NCBI RefSeq assembly: GCF_009709615.1
Contig: NZ_WJYA01000004.1
Coordinates: 1-64,000 of the forward strand
Source: Winogradskyella ouciana
GTDB lineage: Bacteria > Bacteroidota > Bacteroidia > Flavobacteriales > Flavobacteriaceae
Length of the DNA stretch: 64,000 nt
Reading direction: 5' to 3'
Numbering within the stretch: position 1 is the first letter of the stretch; the number at the start of each line of letters is the position of its first letter. Of the stretch, positions 48,902-57,025 are shown piece by piece. The notes under the pieces are model-generated. The model was not told the origin of the DNA. It saw only the letters and a list, made by a program, of their open reading frames with translations, and did no database searches. The translations under genes and the position numbers were made by a program.

Positions 48902-49011
48902 CGTCATCGCGAGCCTGCCTGTCGACAGACAGGGAAGAATGACGAAGCAATCTCATGAAGTTTAGTTTTTAAATCAAGAGATTACTTCAAAATAAATTTC
49001 TCGTAATGACG
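48902..49011. repeat. MITE-like dispersed element, GTCATTGCGAG...GAAGCAATCT family (copy 1)
   Basis: A 110-bp element with inverted ends: CGTCATCGCGAG (48902-48913) against CTCGTAATGACG (49000-49011). A second inner pair is GAAGCAATCTC (48944-48954) against GAGATTACTTC (48978-48988), and a nested palindrome around GTCGAC (48915-48935) sits between. It can fold into a long hairpin. Related but shorter copies lie at 56483-56567 and 60338-60377. It ends 29 bp before the hemJ start. Confidence 0.7.
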
Positions 49012-49039
49012 ATTTTATTTTAACACTATATTTTCAGAA

Positions 49040-49588
49040 TTGGAATACTATAACTACATAAAATCCTTACATCTAATCTTCGTCATCACGTGGTTTGCAG
49101 GTTTGTTTTACATCCCTAGGTTATTCGTATATCAAATTGAAGCCTTTCACAAACCATCTCCAGAAAAGGAAATCTTGGGCAAACAACTCAAGTTAATGGC
49201 AAAGCGATTATGGTTTATCATTACATGGCCTTCAGCAATTTTAGCAACTATTTTCGCCATTTGGCTATTGATATTAATACCTAGTTGGCTTGAGCAAGGC
49301 TGGATGCACGTAAAACTAACGTTTGTACTTCTACTTTTTATTTATCACTACAAAACGCATCTCTATTACAAGCAACTTCAAAGAGATGAGGTCAAAGTCA
49401 CATCTAACTTTATGCGTATTTGGAATGAAGGAGCAACATTTATTTTATTTGCGGTAGTCTTTTTAGTGATATTAAAAAATGCCATCAACTGGATTTTTGG
49501 AGTTATAGGGATTGTTGTTTTGGGTATTCTTCTTATGCTGGGCTTTAAACTTTATAAAGGCATACGTGATAAAAACCCGAATGCTTAG
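49040..49588 (+). CDS. hemJ: Protoporphyrinogen IX oxidase, CopD/HemJ family
   Basis: A 182-aa membrane protein of the HemJ family, which oxidises protoporphyrinogen IX to protoporphyrin IX, the step just before ferrochelatase. Four hydrophobic segments are visible (about 8-30, 55-80, 85-105 and 130-165). The conserved N-terminal histidine is in YIKSLHLIFVITWFAGLF, and there is a lysine/arginine-rich loop after helix 1. The start is TTG at 49040: an in-frame stop lies at 49007-49009 with no ATG or GTG after it, and the first residues match the family start. It completes the haem pathway with hemF and hemH. Confidence 0.88.
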   Translation: MEYYNYIKSLHLIFVITWFAGLFYIPRLFVYQIEAFHKPSPEKEILGKQLKLMAKRLWFIITWPSAILATIFAIWLLILIPSWLEQGWMHVKLTFVLLLFIYHYKTHLYYKQLQRDEVKVTSNFMRIWNEGATFILFAVVFLVILKNAINWIFGVIGIVVLGILLMLGFKLYKGIRDKNPNA

Positions 49589-49659
49589 TTGGCTTGATTA
49601 TTGCTATATTTAAACTCAAAATTAAGAATTAACAGTTACCCTTTTTTAAGGGCACTTTG

Positions 49660-51114
49660 ATGAAAATAAAACGCCTGTCCTTAAGAGCAAGAATATTTGT
49701 AGCCATGATACTTTTAGTGTTGTTGGCTTCTGTTCTTATTGCCGCTGTTACCATTTATCAATATCATGAAGAGGCTCAAGATTACCACAGAGAGAGGCTT
49801 GAACGTAAAGAGAAAGCCATTAGGCAAAGTATAGATTTTGCAATCAGGGAAACCACATGGGAAGTGAAAACAGAGAATATTCCCTTAATTTTTAAGGAAG
49901 AAATCTTTGATATTGATGCCATTCATAACCTTCAAATCAATCTTTATGATTTAGAGGGAGAGTTGTTGATAAGTTCCAAAAGAACAATACAACGAGATAC
50001 AACCGAAACTTGTTTGGATGCAGAAGTGCTCAACGCATTATCCAACACGGTAGAACATCGCCATGTGATAAAGAAAGAGGAAAACGGACAAACATTTCAG
50101 TCGTCCTACTCTTACATTACAGATGAAAAATTTAAGAATCTCGCTATTTTAAATTTACCATATTTAGAGAATGACGATTTTCTCAACAAAGAGCTAAAAG
50201 AGTTTTTAGGTCGCTTAAGCTATGCCTATTTGGCCATGATATTAGCGGCTATTGTTTTTGCATATTTCATTTCAAAATACATCACGAAATCACTTAAGAA
50301 CATAAGTGAAAAGATGAATGAAATCCGTCTCGAAAAGCGGAATAAGAAAATACAAATAGAATCTTCTAGCGAAGAAATTGAAACCTTGGTTAATTCATAC
50401 AACAGTATGATTGATGAGCTTGAAGCCAGTGCTGTGAAATTAGCTACTAGTGAACGTGAGCAAGCTTGGCGTGAAATGGCAAAACAAGTAGCGCACGAGA
50501 TTAAAAATCCGCTAACACCAATGCGTTTGAGCGTTCAGAGTTTTCAACGAAAATTCAATCCTGAAGATGAAAACATTCATCAAAAAGTTGAGGAATATAG
50601 CAATACTTTGATTCAGCAGATAGATACGATGAGCTCCATAGCTTCTGCGTTTTCAAACTTTGCAAAAATGCCAGCACAAAAAAGTGAAGTCCTCAATGTA
50701 GTACATATCGTAAAACTGGCACTCGATATTTTTAACGAACACTACATTGCGTTTAAAGCTGAAGAAGAAGAAATTATCGCCAAGTTCGATAGAACACAGC
50801 TGATACGAGTGGTTACCAACTTGGTGAAAAATGGAATTCAGGCGATACCAGAAGATGCAGAAAACCCAAAAATAGAAGTTAAAGTTTTTAGCGAAGAGAA
50901 TTCAGTTAGAATAACAGTAGAAGATAATGGCTTAGGAATTTCGGAAGAGAATAAAACCAAGGTTTTTGAACCTAAATTCACCACCAAAAGTAGCGGAATG
51001 GGATTGGGATTGGCTATGGTAAAAAACATTGTAGAAACTTATAACGGAAGTATTACCTTTGTATCTCAACAAGGTGAAGGAACGATATTTACCGTGTCTT
51101 TCCCTAAGGAATAA
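49660..51114 (+). CDS. Two-component sensor histidine kinase
   Basis: A 484-aa membrane kinase. I chose the ATG at 49660; a TTG one codon earlier also opens the frame. Two transmembrane helices (about 10-33 and 186-208) bracket a 150-residue periplasmic sensor, followed by a HAMP-like linker (about 210-262). The phospho-acceptor is His279 in VAHEIKNPLTP. The ATPase domain has the N box NLVKNGIQAIPE, G1 EDNGLGIS and G2 GMGLGLAMVKN. The NtrY-type sequence around the H box suggests a partner in the NtrC class, but no response regulator is adjacent. The signal is unknown. Confidence 0.88.
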   Translation: MKIKRLSLRARIFVAMILLVLLASVLIAAVTIYQYHEEAQDYHRERLERKEKAIRQSIDFAIRETTWEVKTENIPLIFKEEIFDIDAIHNLQINLYDLEGELLISSKRTIQRDTTETCLDAEVLNALSNTVEHRHVIKKEENGQTFQSSYSYITDEKFKNLAILNLPYLENDDFLNKELKEFLGRLSYAYLAMILAAIVFAYFISKYITKSLKNISEKMNEIRLEKRNKKIQIESSSEEIETLVNSYNSMIDELEASAVKLATSEREQAWREMAKQVAHEIKNPLTPMRLSVQSFQRKFNPEDENIHQKVEEYSNTLIQQIDTMSSIASAFSNFAKMPAQKSEVLNVVHIVKLALDIFNEHYIAFKAEEEEIIAKFDRTQLIRVVTNLVKNGIQAIPEDAENPKIEVKVFSEENSVRITVEDNGLGISEENKTKVFEPKFTTKSSGMGLGLAMVKNIVETYNGSITFVSQQGEGTIFTVSFPKE

Positions 51115-51126
51115 TACTCAAAAATA

Positions 51127-51156
51127 TATGTCACCTTGAGCGCAGTCGAAAGGTCT
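51127..51156 (+). repeat. Dispersed intergenic repeat, GAGCGCAGTCGA family (copy 2)
   Basis: ATGTCACCTTGAGCGCAGTCGAAAGGTCTC lies between the histidine kinase and enoyl-CoA hydratase genes. It is the same core as at 30098 and 62578. Confidence 0.6.
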
Positions 51157-51176
51157 CTAATAAAAATCAACTATCA

Positions 51177-51959
51177 ATGAACTACGAAAACATTCTATCT
51201 GAATACAACAATGGAATTACAACCATAACCATTAACCGACCTAAAAAGCTTAATGCTTTAAACAAGGATACCATCCAAGAGTTGCACGATGCTTTTGAAG
51301 ACGCTGATAACGATAGTGACACCAAAGTTATTATCGTTACCGGAAGCGGTGATAAAGCTTTTGTAGCCGGAGCTGATATCAGCGAATTTGCAGATTTCAG
51401 TGTTGAAGAAGGTGGTAAGTTAGCAGCTCAAGGTCAAGCGTTATTATTTAATTTTGTTGAAAACTTAAGCACACCAGTGATTGCAGCCGTCAACGGATTT
51501 GCACTTGGTGGTGGATTAGAATTGGCCATGGCTTGTCATTTTAGGGTCGCAAGCAACAATGCCAAAATGGGCTTACCAGAAACCTCTCTTGGAGTTATTC
51601 CTGGTTATGGTGGTACTCAGCGTTTACCACAATTAGTAGGTAAAGGCAGAGCTATGGAAATGGTAATGACGGCTGGTATGATAGATGCCACACAAGCTTC
51701 TCACTATGGGTTGGTAAACCATGTAACAGAACTTGAAGAGCTGATACCGTTTTGTGAAAAGATAGCAGGTAAAATAATGCGAAATTCTTCCGTTGCCATT
51801 GCCGAAGCCATTAGAGCCATTAATGCCAATTATAAAGATGGTGTCGACGGTTTTGATGTAGAAATTGAAGCCTTTGGTAATTGTTTCGGGACAGAAGATT
51901 TTACTGAAGGAACTACAGCGTTTTTGGAAAAACGTAAGGCTGATTTTCCCGGGAAGTAA
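51177..51959 (+). CDS. Enoyl-CoA hydratase/isomerase family protein
   Basis: A 260-aa crotonase-fold enzyme that probably hydrates short-chain 2-enoyl-CoA in beta-oxidation or butyrate-type pathways. The oxyanion-hole segments are AFVAGADISE and NGFALGGGLELAMAC. The two catalytic glutamates are both present as Glu115 and Glu135 (GLPETSLGVIPG), which supports true hydratase activity rather than isomerase or decarboxylase relatives. The length is normal. It stands alone, with the dispersed repeat upstream and no beta-oxidation partner nearby. Confidence 0.9.
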   Translation: MNYENILSEYNNGITTITINRPKKLNALNKDTIQELHDAFEDADNDSDTKVIIVTGSGDKAFVAGADISEFADFSVEEGGKLAAQGQALLFNFVENLSTPVIAAVNGFALGGGLELAMACHFRVASNNAKMGLPETSLGVIPGYGGTQRLPQLVGKGRAMEMVMTAGMIDATQASHYGLVNHVTELEELIPFCEKIAGKIMRNSSVAIAEAIRAINANYKDGVDGFDVEIEAFGNCFGTEDFTEGTTAFLEKRKADFPGK

Positions 51960-52010
51960 CACTTTCATAAAACTACAATCGGTAGCAATACGTTAAAGCA
52001 TTACTCAATA

Positions 52011-52018
52011 TTTTTGTG
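52011..52018 (+). promoter_or_regulatory. TAnnTTTG box directly before a start codon
   Basis: TATTTTTG ends only 2 nt before the ATG of the radical SAM gene at 52021. If it is used, the transcript would be leaderless or nearly so. In AT-rich DNA a chance match is possible. Confidence 0.25.
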
Positions 52019-52020
52019 TA

Positions 52021-53094
52021 ATGAAGACCAAATCTACTTTATCTGGTCGTGGCGCCCAGCGCAATGTCCACAACCGTTTTTTCGAATTATCACACGAGAT
52101 GCGTGATGATTTCTTGGAGTTCTGCGAAAAAGAAGGTGAAATAGCGGACAAAAACAAGACACTTTACCTTAACGTATTTCCTAAAACCATAGTCAATAAA
52201 GTCACCAGTCCAGATGTTGGTATGGCTTATTCCATGAATATGTACCAAGGCTGTGAGCATGGTTGTATTTATTGCTATGCTCGCAATAGCCATGAGTTTT
52301 GGGGTTACAGCGCAGGCTTGGATTTTGAGCGTCGCATTTTAGTGAAGAAAACAGCTCCTGAACTTTTAGAAGCCCACCTTAAAAAGAAAAATTGGAAAGC
52401 ACATCCAATAGTGATGTCTGGTAATACGGATTGTTATCAACCTGCTGAAAAGAAATTTGAACTCACCCGACAATGTTTAGAAGTGTTTCTAAAGTACAAA
52501 CACCCAACAGCAATAATAACAAAGAATGTTTTAATCCTTCGGGATTTGGATTTGCTTAAAGCATTAGCTAAAGATAATTTGATTTCAGTCAATGTATCCA
52601 TTACTTCCTTATCAGAAGATACCAGACGCATTTTAGAACCAAGAACGGCAACGATTAAAAGACGACTTCAGGTTGTAAAAGCGTTAAGTGATAATGGCAT
52701 TCCTGTAAATGTGATGTTGGCGCCTATAATTCCATCGATAAATAGTCATGAAATTTTACCCATGGCAAAAGCAGTTTCAGAGGCTGGAGCCCTCAGTATT
52801 GCACATACCATTGTAAGGTTAAACGGAGCTATTGGTGAGATTTTCACCGATTGGATTAAAAAAACACTACCAGATAGAGCAGATAAAGTATTACATCAAA
52901 TCGAAAATTGCCATGGCGGAACCTTAAACGAAAGTAGATATGGAGTGAGAATGCGTGGAGAAGGCAACATAGCTAAGCAAATCAATGATTTGGTGAAATT
53001 AGCTAGACTTAAATATTTTAAAGATAAAGGTATGCCAAGGCTTAACACAGATTTGCACGAGCAATATAAAGTAGGACAGATGAAACTGTTTTAA
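52021..53094 (+). CDS. PA0069-family radical SAM protein (SplB-like)
   Basis: A 357-aa radical SAM enzyme. The [4Fe-4S]-binding motif CEHGCIYC gives Cys78, Cys82 and Cys85 (CxxxCxxC). The family-specific GRGAQ start (residues 9-13) with NVHNRF, and the ARNSHE segment after the cluster, mark the PA0069/spore-photoproduct-lyase-related group. The reaction is unknown; related proteins repair DNA photoproducts, but this branch has not been shown to do so as far as I know. The ATG at 52021 is just upstream of the conserved GRGAQ, so the start is firm. Confidence 0.88.
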   Translation: MKTKSTLSGRGAQRNVHNRFFELSHEMRDDFLEFCEKEGEIADKNKTLYLNVFPKTIVNKVTSPDVGMAYSMNMYQGCEHGCIYCYARNSHEFWGYSAGLDFERRILVKKTAPELLEAHLKKKNWKAHPIVMSGNTDCYQPAEKKFELTRQCLEVFLKYKHPTAIITKNVLILRDLDLLKALAKDNLISVNVSITSLSEDTRRILEPRTATIKRRLQVVKALSDNGIPVNVMLAPIIPSINSHEILPMAKAVSEAGALSIAHTIVRLNGAIGEIFTDWIKKTLPDRADKVLHQIENCHGGTLNESRYGVRMRGEGNIAKQINDLVKLARLKYFKDKGMPRLNTDLHEQYKVGQMKLF

Positions 53095-53100
53095 ATAAAA

Positions 53101-53124
53101 AAGTGGGCTAACTAGGCCCACTTT
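53101..53124. terminator. Hairpin between convergent genes, probable terminator
   Basis: AAGTGGGC (53101-53108) pairs with GCCCACTT (53116-53123) around a 7-nt loop. An A-run lies before it and a short T-run after it, so it could serve both the radical SAM gene (+) and the secreted protein gene (-). Confidence 0.55.
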
Positions 53125-53159
53125 ATCACTAAATAATTAACTAATATATAAACAACAAT

Positions 53160-53723
53160 TTATATTCTAAACCTCTTGATGTAAACCCTATCGTTAGTTC
53201 TTACAATTGCTGTATAATCACCACGATTAGTTTCATCTAATTTATAAACCCTATTTAAGATATCTTCTTCCTGTCCATCAACACTTTCGTTGTAGATCAA
53301 CTCATCTTCGTAATAAAGTTCCACTTCCATTTCCTTTGTGTCTAAAGCAATTTTAGAAATGATAATTTTACTGTTTTCTGTTCTAAAAACCGGTTTGAAG
53401 ATTTTCTCTTGAGAGTCCGTTAACAAGGTTACTTCCTTGTTTTTTACATTTAAATTTACAATTTCAACCTCAAAGTCTTTACTGATCTCAACAGTGTAAA
53501 CACCATCATTTAATTGACTGAAATCAAAAAGTCTTATAAGGTTTCCGTTATAATTAATACGTCCTTGGTAGATGACTTCACCAGATGAATCAGTTACAGA
53601 TATACTATCTCCTTCATTTATAAATTTAAATGTAGGTAGGGTTCTTAATGTTTCGCTTGCGTAGCCTGTGTATGTTCCAAACATCACTGCTACTACTAAA
53701 ATACTTTTAATAAGTGTTTTCAT
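53160..53723 (-). CDS. Small secreted protein with two beta-rich modules (hypothetical)
   Basis: A 187-aa secreted protein of unknown function. I chose the ATG at 53723; a TTG three codons earlier is possible. The signal peptide covers about 1-25 (MKTLIKSILVVAVMFG...YAS). The mature part looks like two similar beta-sandwich halves: about 30-95 (DSISVTDSSGEVIYQG ... NDGVYTVEI) and about 105-187 (MEVELYYEDELIYNE ... GDYTAIVRT). Each recalls the fold of T9SS sorting domains, but the conserved YPNP start is absent. It may be a DUF3244-like protein. It is divergent from an AraC regulator. Confidence 0.65.
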   Translation of the reverse strand: MKTLIKSILVVAVMFGTYTGYASETLRTLPTFKFINEGDSISVTDSSGEVIYQGRINYNGNLIRLFDFSQLNDGVYTVEISKDFEVEIVNLNVKNKEVTLLTDSQEKIFKPVFRTENSKIIISKIALDTKEMEVELYYEDELIYNESVDGQEEDILNRVYKLDETNRGDYTAIVRTNDRVYIKRFRI

Positions 53724-53910
53724 TGTTTTCAATTTTTGGGGTTAAACTAAATTAACACTACAAAGGTATGTTGCATCTAAAGCTTAGAAAACAAGGATTT
53801 TGGCACATTTATGTTCTAAATTAACCTTATATTCGATATTTGAATTTATATGGGTTAAAATAGCACACATTATTGGTAATTGAACATAGGTTTTATGTCT
53901 TAATATCAGC

Positions 53911-53918
53911 TAAATTTG
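53911..53918 (+). promoter_or_regulatory. Bacteroidota -7 promoter box for the second AraC gene
   Basis: TAAATTTG matches TAnnTTTG. A TTTT tract at 53891-53894, 16 nt upstream, may serve as the -33 element. The box ends 15 nt before the ATG at 53934 and overlaps the alternative TTG start at 53916, which favours the ATG. Confidence 0.45.
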
Positions 53919-53933
53919 TTTAAGCACTTGATT

Positions 53934-54824
53934 ATGACAATGAATAACACGAAACGTAAACCGACATTAGAAAAGATAAGTCCAGAGTTTGGAAGTTCTA
54001 TTTTAATTAGAAAACATAATGTTGATGCATATGCTGGAGAAGTGAAGCCTTTTTGGCACTTTCACCCAGAAATTGAGTTAGTTTACGTTAATAAAGGAAA
54101 GGGTAAGCGTCATATAGGAAACCACTTGTCTTATTTTAACAATAGTCAGTTGTTACTTATTGGGTCTAATCTCCCACATAACGGTTTTACGGATCGTCTT
54201 ACAGTTAATGGTAGCGAAACGATTGTACAGTTTAGACCCGAATTTCTAGGTGAGTATTTCTTTAATATTCCAGAGATGGAAGGCATTAATAATCTATTCG
54301 AACGTGCTAAAAGCGGTATTTTATTTGGCGTAAAAACAAAGAAAAAAATTGGTAAGAAAATAGAAAAACTATCAGAAAAAGAGGGTTTTAAAAAAATATT
54401 GGTGCTCCTCGAAATATTGCATGGTTTGGCAAAGTCAGAAGATTATACGATACTAAATGCAGATGGTTATGCGTTTGAAACAGAACCACAAGATAGTGCC
54501 AAGATTGATATTGTCTTTAAGCATGTCAATCAAAATTTTCAAGAGCATATTAGTTTAGAAGAGATTGCAGATAAGGTAAGTATGACGGTGCCTGCGTTTT
54601 GCCGTTATTTTAAAAAAGTTACTGGAAAAACATTTACTAAGCTAGTCAATGAATACCGTGTTGTACATGCTACCAAATTGCTTTCAGAGAGCCAAATGAG
54701 TATTACAGATGTTTGTTATGAGTGTGGATTTAACAACTTTTCGCATTTTAACAAGCTATTTAAAGAATTTACAGGGAAGAGTGCTTCAAAATACCGAAGC
54801 GAATTAAAATTAATGGTGCAATAG
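53934..54824 (+). CDS. AraC family regulator with N-terminal cupin
   Basis: A 296-aa transcription factor. I chose the ATG at 53934 (a second ATG lies two codons later, and a TTG at 53916 falls in the promoter box). The N-terminal cupin sensor (about 20-110) has FWHFHPEIELVYV, typical of sugar- or small-ligand-binding AraC proteins. The C-terminal domain (about 195-294) has both helix-turn-helices: HISLEEIADKVSMTVPAF, then SITDVCYECGFNNFSHFN ... KEFTGKSASKYR. The ligand and targets are unknown. A 57-aa gene follows 13 nt later and is likely co-transcribed. Confidence 0.88.
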   Translation: MTMNNTKRKPTLEKISPEFGSSILIRKHNVDAYAGEVKPFWHFHPEIELVYVNKGKGKRHIGNHLSYFNNSQLLLIGSNLPHNGFTDRLTVNGSETIVQFRPEFLGEYFFNIPEMEGINNLFERAKSGILFGVKTKKKIGKKIEKLSEKEGFKKILVLLEILHGLAKSEDYTILNADGYAFETEPQDSAKIDIVFKHVNQNFQEHISLEEIADKVSMTVPAFCRYFKKVTGKTFTKLVNEYRVVHATKLLSESQMSITDVCYECGFNNFSHFNKLFKEFTGKSASKYRSELKLMVQ

Positions 54825-54837
54825 CAATAAGAACGTA

Positions 54838-55011
54838 ATGGACACAAAGATTGATATAGCTATAGAATATTACACTAAAAAAGGACAAAATATTTTAAAT
54901 AGTGTAAATGCAAATTCAAATCTTACGGCAGATGAACTTATTAAATATGGTGAAGAAATGGCTGTTATTGAGTATAAACTGACAGCACTTGAGATAGCCA
55001 AGGAAAACTAA
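54838..55011 (+). CDS. Small conserved-looking protein, 57 aa (hypothetical)
   Basis: The ATG at 54838 opens a 57-codon frame to TAA at 55009-55011. It starts 13 nt after the AraC stop and ends 1 nt before the converging HD gene. The product (MDTKIDIAIEYY..., ending LEIAKEN) has balanced Lys/Glu composition and predicted amphipathic helices, unlike a chance ORF, and the frame fills the gap exactly. No domain is recognised. It could be a small partner or modulator of the AraC regulator, which is inference from position only. Confidence 0.6.
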   Translation: MDTKIDIAIEYYTKKGQNILNSVNANSNLTADELIKYGEEMAVIEYKLTALEIAKEN

Positions 55012-55012
55012 G

Positions 55013-55669
55013 TTACTTGTTACCTTCCCATTCGTCATAAAACTGTTTCAAAAAGCCTTCCATATATTTATGCCTATCTGCCGCAATTCGCCTCCCAGTT
55101 TTGGTATTCATCTGGTCTTTTAATAGTAACAGTTTTTCATAAAAATGATTTATGGTTGGAGCTTTTGCGGCCTTATACTCGGTCTTGGTCATGTTTAGGT
55201 TTGGTTTTATTTCTGGGTCATAGAGTGGTCTGTTTTTAAACCCTCCATAATTAAAACAGCGCGCAATACCAACAGCACCAATAGCATCTAATCGGTCAGC
55301 ATCTTGTACCACTTCCATTTCCTTTGAGGTAAAAGAGGTGTTTAAATCAAAGGAATTTTTAAAGGACATGTTTTCAATAATCTTGGTGACATGCTCAATG
55401 ATTTCACTATCCACATTTTGTTCTAAGAGAAATTTGCTTGCTTTTCTTGGCCCAATGGTTTCATCACCATCATTGAATTTTGGATCGGCAATATCATGAA
55501 GTAATGCCGCCAATGAAACTACAGTTAAGTCAACATTTTCATGTTTAGCAATCCGTAGAGTATTCTTATAAACACGCTCAATATGAAACCAATCGTGGCC
55601 ACCTTCAGCATGTTTTAATTGTTCCTTTACAAAGGCTTTTGTGGCTTCTATGAGTTTATCATTGGTCAT
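55013..55669 (-). CDS. HD-domain phosphohydrolase
   Basis: A 218-aa HD-superfamily metal-dependent phosphohydrolase. The metal ligands are seen as GGHDWFHIERV (first His-Asp), then LLHDIADPKF with its HD pair, and VVQDADRLDAIGAVG with the final Asp. This arrangement is that of the YedJ/YpgQ group of small nucleotide or phosphate hydrolases. The exact substrate is not known. It overlaps the acyltransferase stop by 4 nt (ATGA) and is co-translated with it. Confidence 0.87.
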   Translation of the reverse strand: MTNDKLIEATKAFVKEQLKHAEGGHDWFHIERVYKNTLRIAKHENVDLTVVSLAALLHDIADPKFNDGDETIGPRKASKFLLEQNVDSEIIEHVTKIIENMSFKNSFDLNTSFTSKEMEVVQDADRLDAIGAVGIARCFNYGGFKNRPLYDPEIKPNLNMTKTEYKAAKAPTINHFYEKLLLLKDQMNTKTGRRIAADRHKYMEGFLKQFYDEWEGNK

Positions 55670-56403
55670 GTGTCGATACTACTTTTTACTTGAGCTTCAA
55701 TAAGGCTTATCAACTCAATTTTGTCTTCATAATGATTAGCTTGTAAAGGCTTATGAACCCTAAATGTGATATGTGCACCAATTCCCATTGGGAATTTCCC
55801 ATAGCGCAAGGTTTTCCATGAGTTGTTGATAGTTATCGGTACCACTAATGCGTTTGGTACATGCTTTACCATGGTTAACAATCCTTTGGTTTTAAAAGGT
55901 TTTGGATGACCATTTCTACTTCTGGTACCTTCAGGAAAAATAACTGCAGCCCAATTGTTTTTTTGTACGCGTTCGGCAAACGCTTCAATGGCTTTAATGG
56001 ATTCAACAGGTTTTTTCCTATCGATTAAAACCGATCCACCATGACGTAAATTATAGGACACACTTGGAATGCCCTTACCCAATTCTTTTTTACTGATAAA
56101 TTTTACATGGTGCTTCCTGAAATACCATATTAAAGGCGGAATGTCATACATGCTCTGATGGTTGGCAACCAAGATTAGAGGAATTCCCTTTTCAATGTTA
56201 TAAGGATTGGTAAAAGAGAAGGTCGTGCCTAAAACGTTAAGGCACCTCATGATGAAAAACTGCAGCCAGTCCACACTGATTTTATGGGCTTGGTAACCAA
56301 ATACATTTTTACAAAACCATTGTATTGGGTGAAATACTACCAAAGTTAGCCCAAAGCAGATGAAATAAAGCACTGTAAGAGGGTAAGCCAGCAATTTTGT
56401 CAT
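55666..56403 (-). CDS. 1-acyl-sn-glycerol-3-phosphate acyltransferase (PlsC-like)
   Basis: A 245-aa membrane-bound lysophospholipid acyltransferase that adds the second acyl chain to make phosphatidic acid. The ATG at 56403 (MTKLLAYPLTVLYF) is chosen over a TTG six codons upstream. An N-terminal hydrophobic helix (about 5-27) is followed by the HX4D catalytic motif NHQSMYD and the substrate-binding FPEGTRSR motif. A TAnnTTTG box (56408-56415) lies just 4 nt before the ATG. It is followed by the HD gene in the same transcript. Confidence 0.88.
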   Translation of the reverse strand: MTKLLAYPLTVLYFICFGLTLVVFHPIQWFCKNVFGYQAHKISVDWLQFFIMRCLNVLGTTFSFTNPYNIEKGIPLILVANHQSMYDIPPLIWYFRKHHVKFISKKELGKGIPSVSYNLRHGGSVLIDRKKPVESIKAIEAFAERVQKNNWAAVIFPEGTRSRNGHPKPFKTKGLLTMVKHVPNALVVPITINNSWKTLRYGKFPMGIGAHITFRVHKPLQANHYEDKIELISLIEAQVKSSIDT

Positions 56404-56407
56404 AATA

Positions 56408-56415
56408 CAAAAGTA
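56408..56415 (-). promoter_or_regulatory. TAnnTTTG box directly before the plsC-like start
   Basis: The minus strand reads TACTTTTG, ending 4 nt before the ATG at 56403. If active it would give a leaderless message. It overlaps the alternative TTG start, which supports the ATG. Confidence 0.3.
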
Positions 56416-56435
56416 AATCAATGAGGTAGATGCAC

Positions 56436-56463
56436 AAAAAAACCACGAATTAATTCGTGGTTT
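56436..56463 (-). terminator. Terminator of the bacilliredoxin transcript
   Basis: A perfect 22-bp palindrome (56441-56462) folds into a stem of nine to ten pairs. On the minus strand it is followed by a run of T, so it stops transcription coming from the bacilliredoxin gene. Confidence 0.7.
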
Positions 56464-56482
56464 AAATATTTAAAAAATGAAT

Positions 56483-56567
56483 CGCCATTGCGAACACAGT
56501 GAAGCAATCTTTTTAATTTATAGATAAAATTTAGCGAGATTGCTGCGTCATTCGTCTTTGAAATGAC
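56483..56567. repeat. MITE-like dispersed element, GTCATTGCGAG...GAAGCAATCT family (copy 2)
   Basis: The left part CGCCATTGCGAA...GAAGCAATCT (56483-56510) faces a right part GCGAGATTGCTGCGTCATTC...AAATGAC (56534-56567), with the same core words as the element at 48902. It separates the bacilliredoxin gene from its terminator. Confidence 0.6.
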
Positions 56568-56573
56568 ATGAAA

Positions 56574-56984
56574 TTAACAATGCTCATTATAAGCATCCAT
56601 AAGATTTTCTGAAATTAATTCTGCAGGACGACCTTCAATATGGTGACGTTCTAACATATGAACCAATTCTCCGTCTTTAAACAAGGCCATACTTGGTGAA
56701 CTTGGTGGAAAAGGAATCATATATTCTCTTGCTTTGTCCGTGGCATCTTTATCAACACCTGCAAAAACAGTCACTAAGTGATCTGGGCGTTTTGCGTTCT
56801 GTAAACTCATACGAGCACCAGGTCTTGCGTTAGCTGCTGCACAACCGCAAACCGAATTCACCACTACCAAAGTTGTTCCTTCTTTTGCCAAAGCCTCATC
56901 TACAGCCTCTGTTGTATGTAATTCTTCAAAACCTACGTTGGTTAAATCTTCACGCATTGGTTTTACTAATTCTGCTGGATACAT
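56574..56984 (-). CDS. Bacilliredoxin (BrxA/BrxB, YphP/YqiW family)
   Basis: A 136-aa thioredoxin-fold protein that, in Bacillus, removes bacillithiol from oxidised proteins. The active-site CGC motif is Cys46-Gly-Cys48 in NSVCGCAAAN, and the conserved PPSSPS and GELVHMLERHHIEGR segments follow. Many Bacteroidota carry this family and also make bacillithiol-type thiols, but no bacillithiol synthesis gene is in this window. A -7 box at 57018-57025 and the terminator at 56436 make it a single-gene transcript. Confidence 0.92.
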   Translation of the reverse strand: MYPAELVKPMREDLTNVGFEELHTTEAVDEALAKEGTTLVVVNSVCGCAAANARPGARMSLQNAKRPDHLVTVFAGVDKDATDKAREYMIPFPPSSPSMALFKDGELVHMLERHHIEGRPAELISENLMDAYNEHC

Positions 56985-57017
56985 ATTTCAATTTTTTATT
57001 AAACTAATTTTGAACTG

Positions 57018-57025
57018 CAAAGATA
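57018..57025 (-). promoter_or_regulatory. Bacteroidota -7 promoter box for the bacilliredoxin gene
   Basis: The minus strand reads TATCTTTGCA, a full TAnnTTTG match, 33 nt before the ATG at 56984. Confidence 0.5.
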
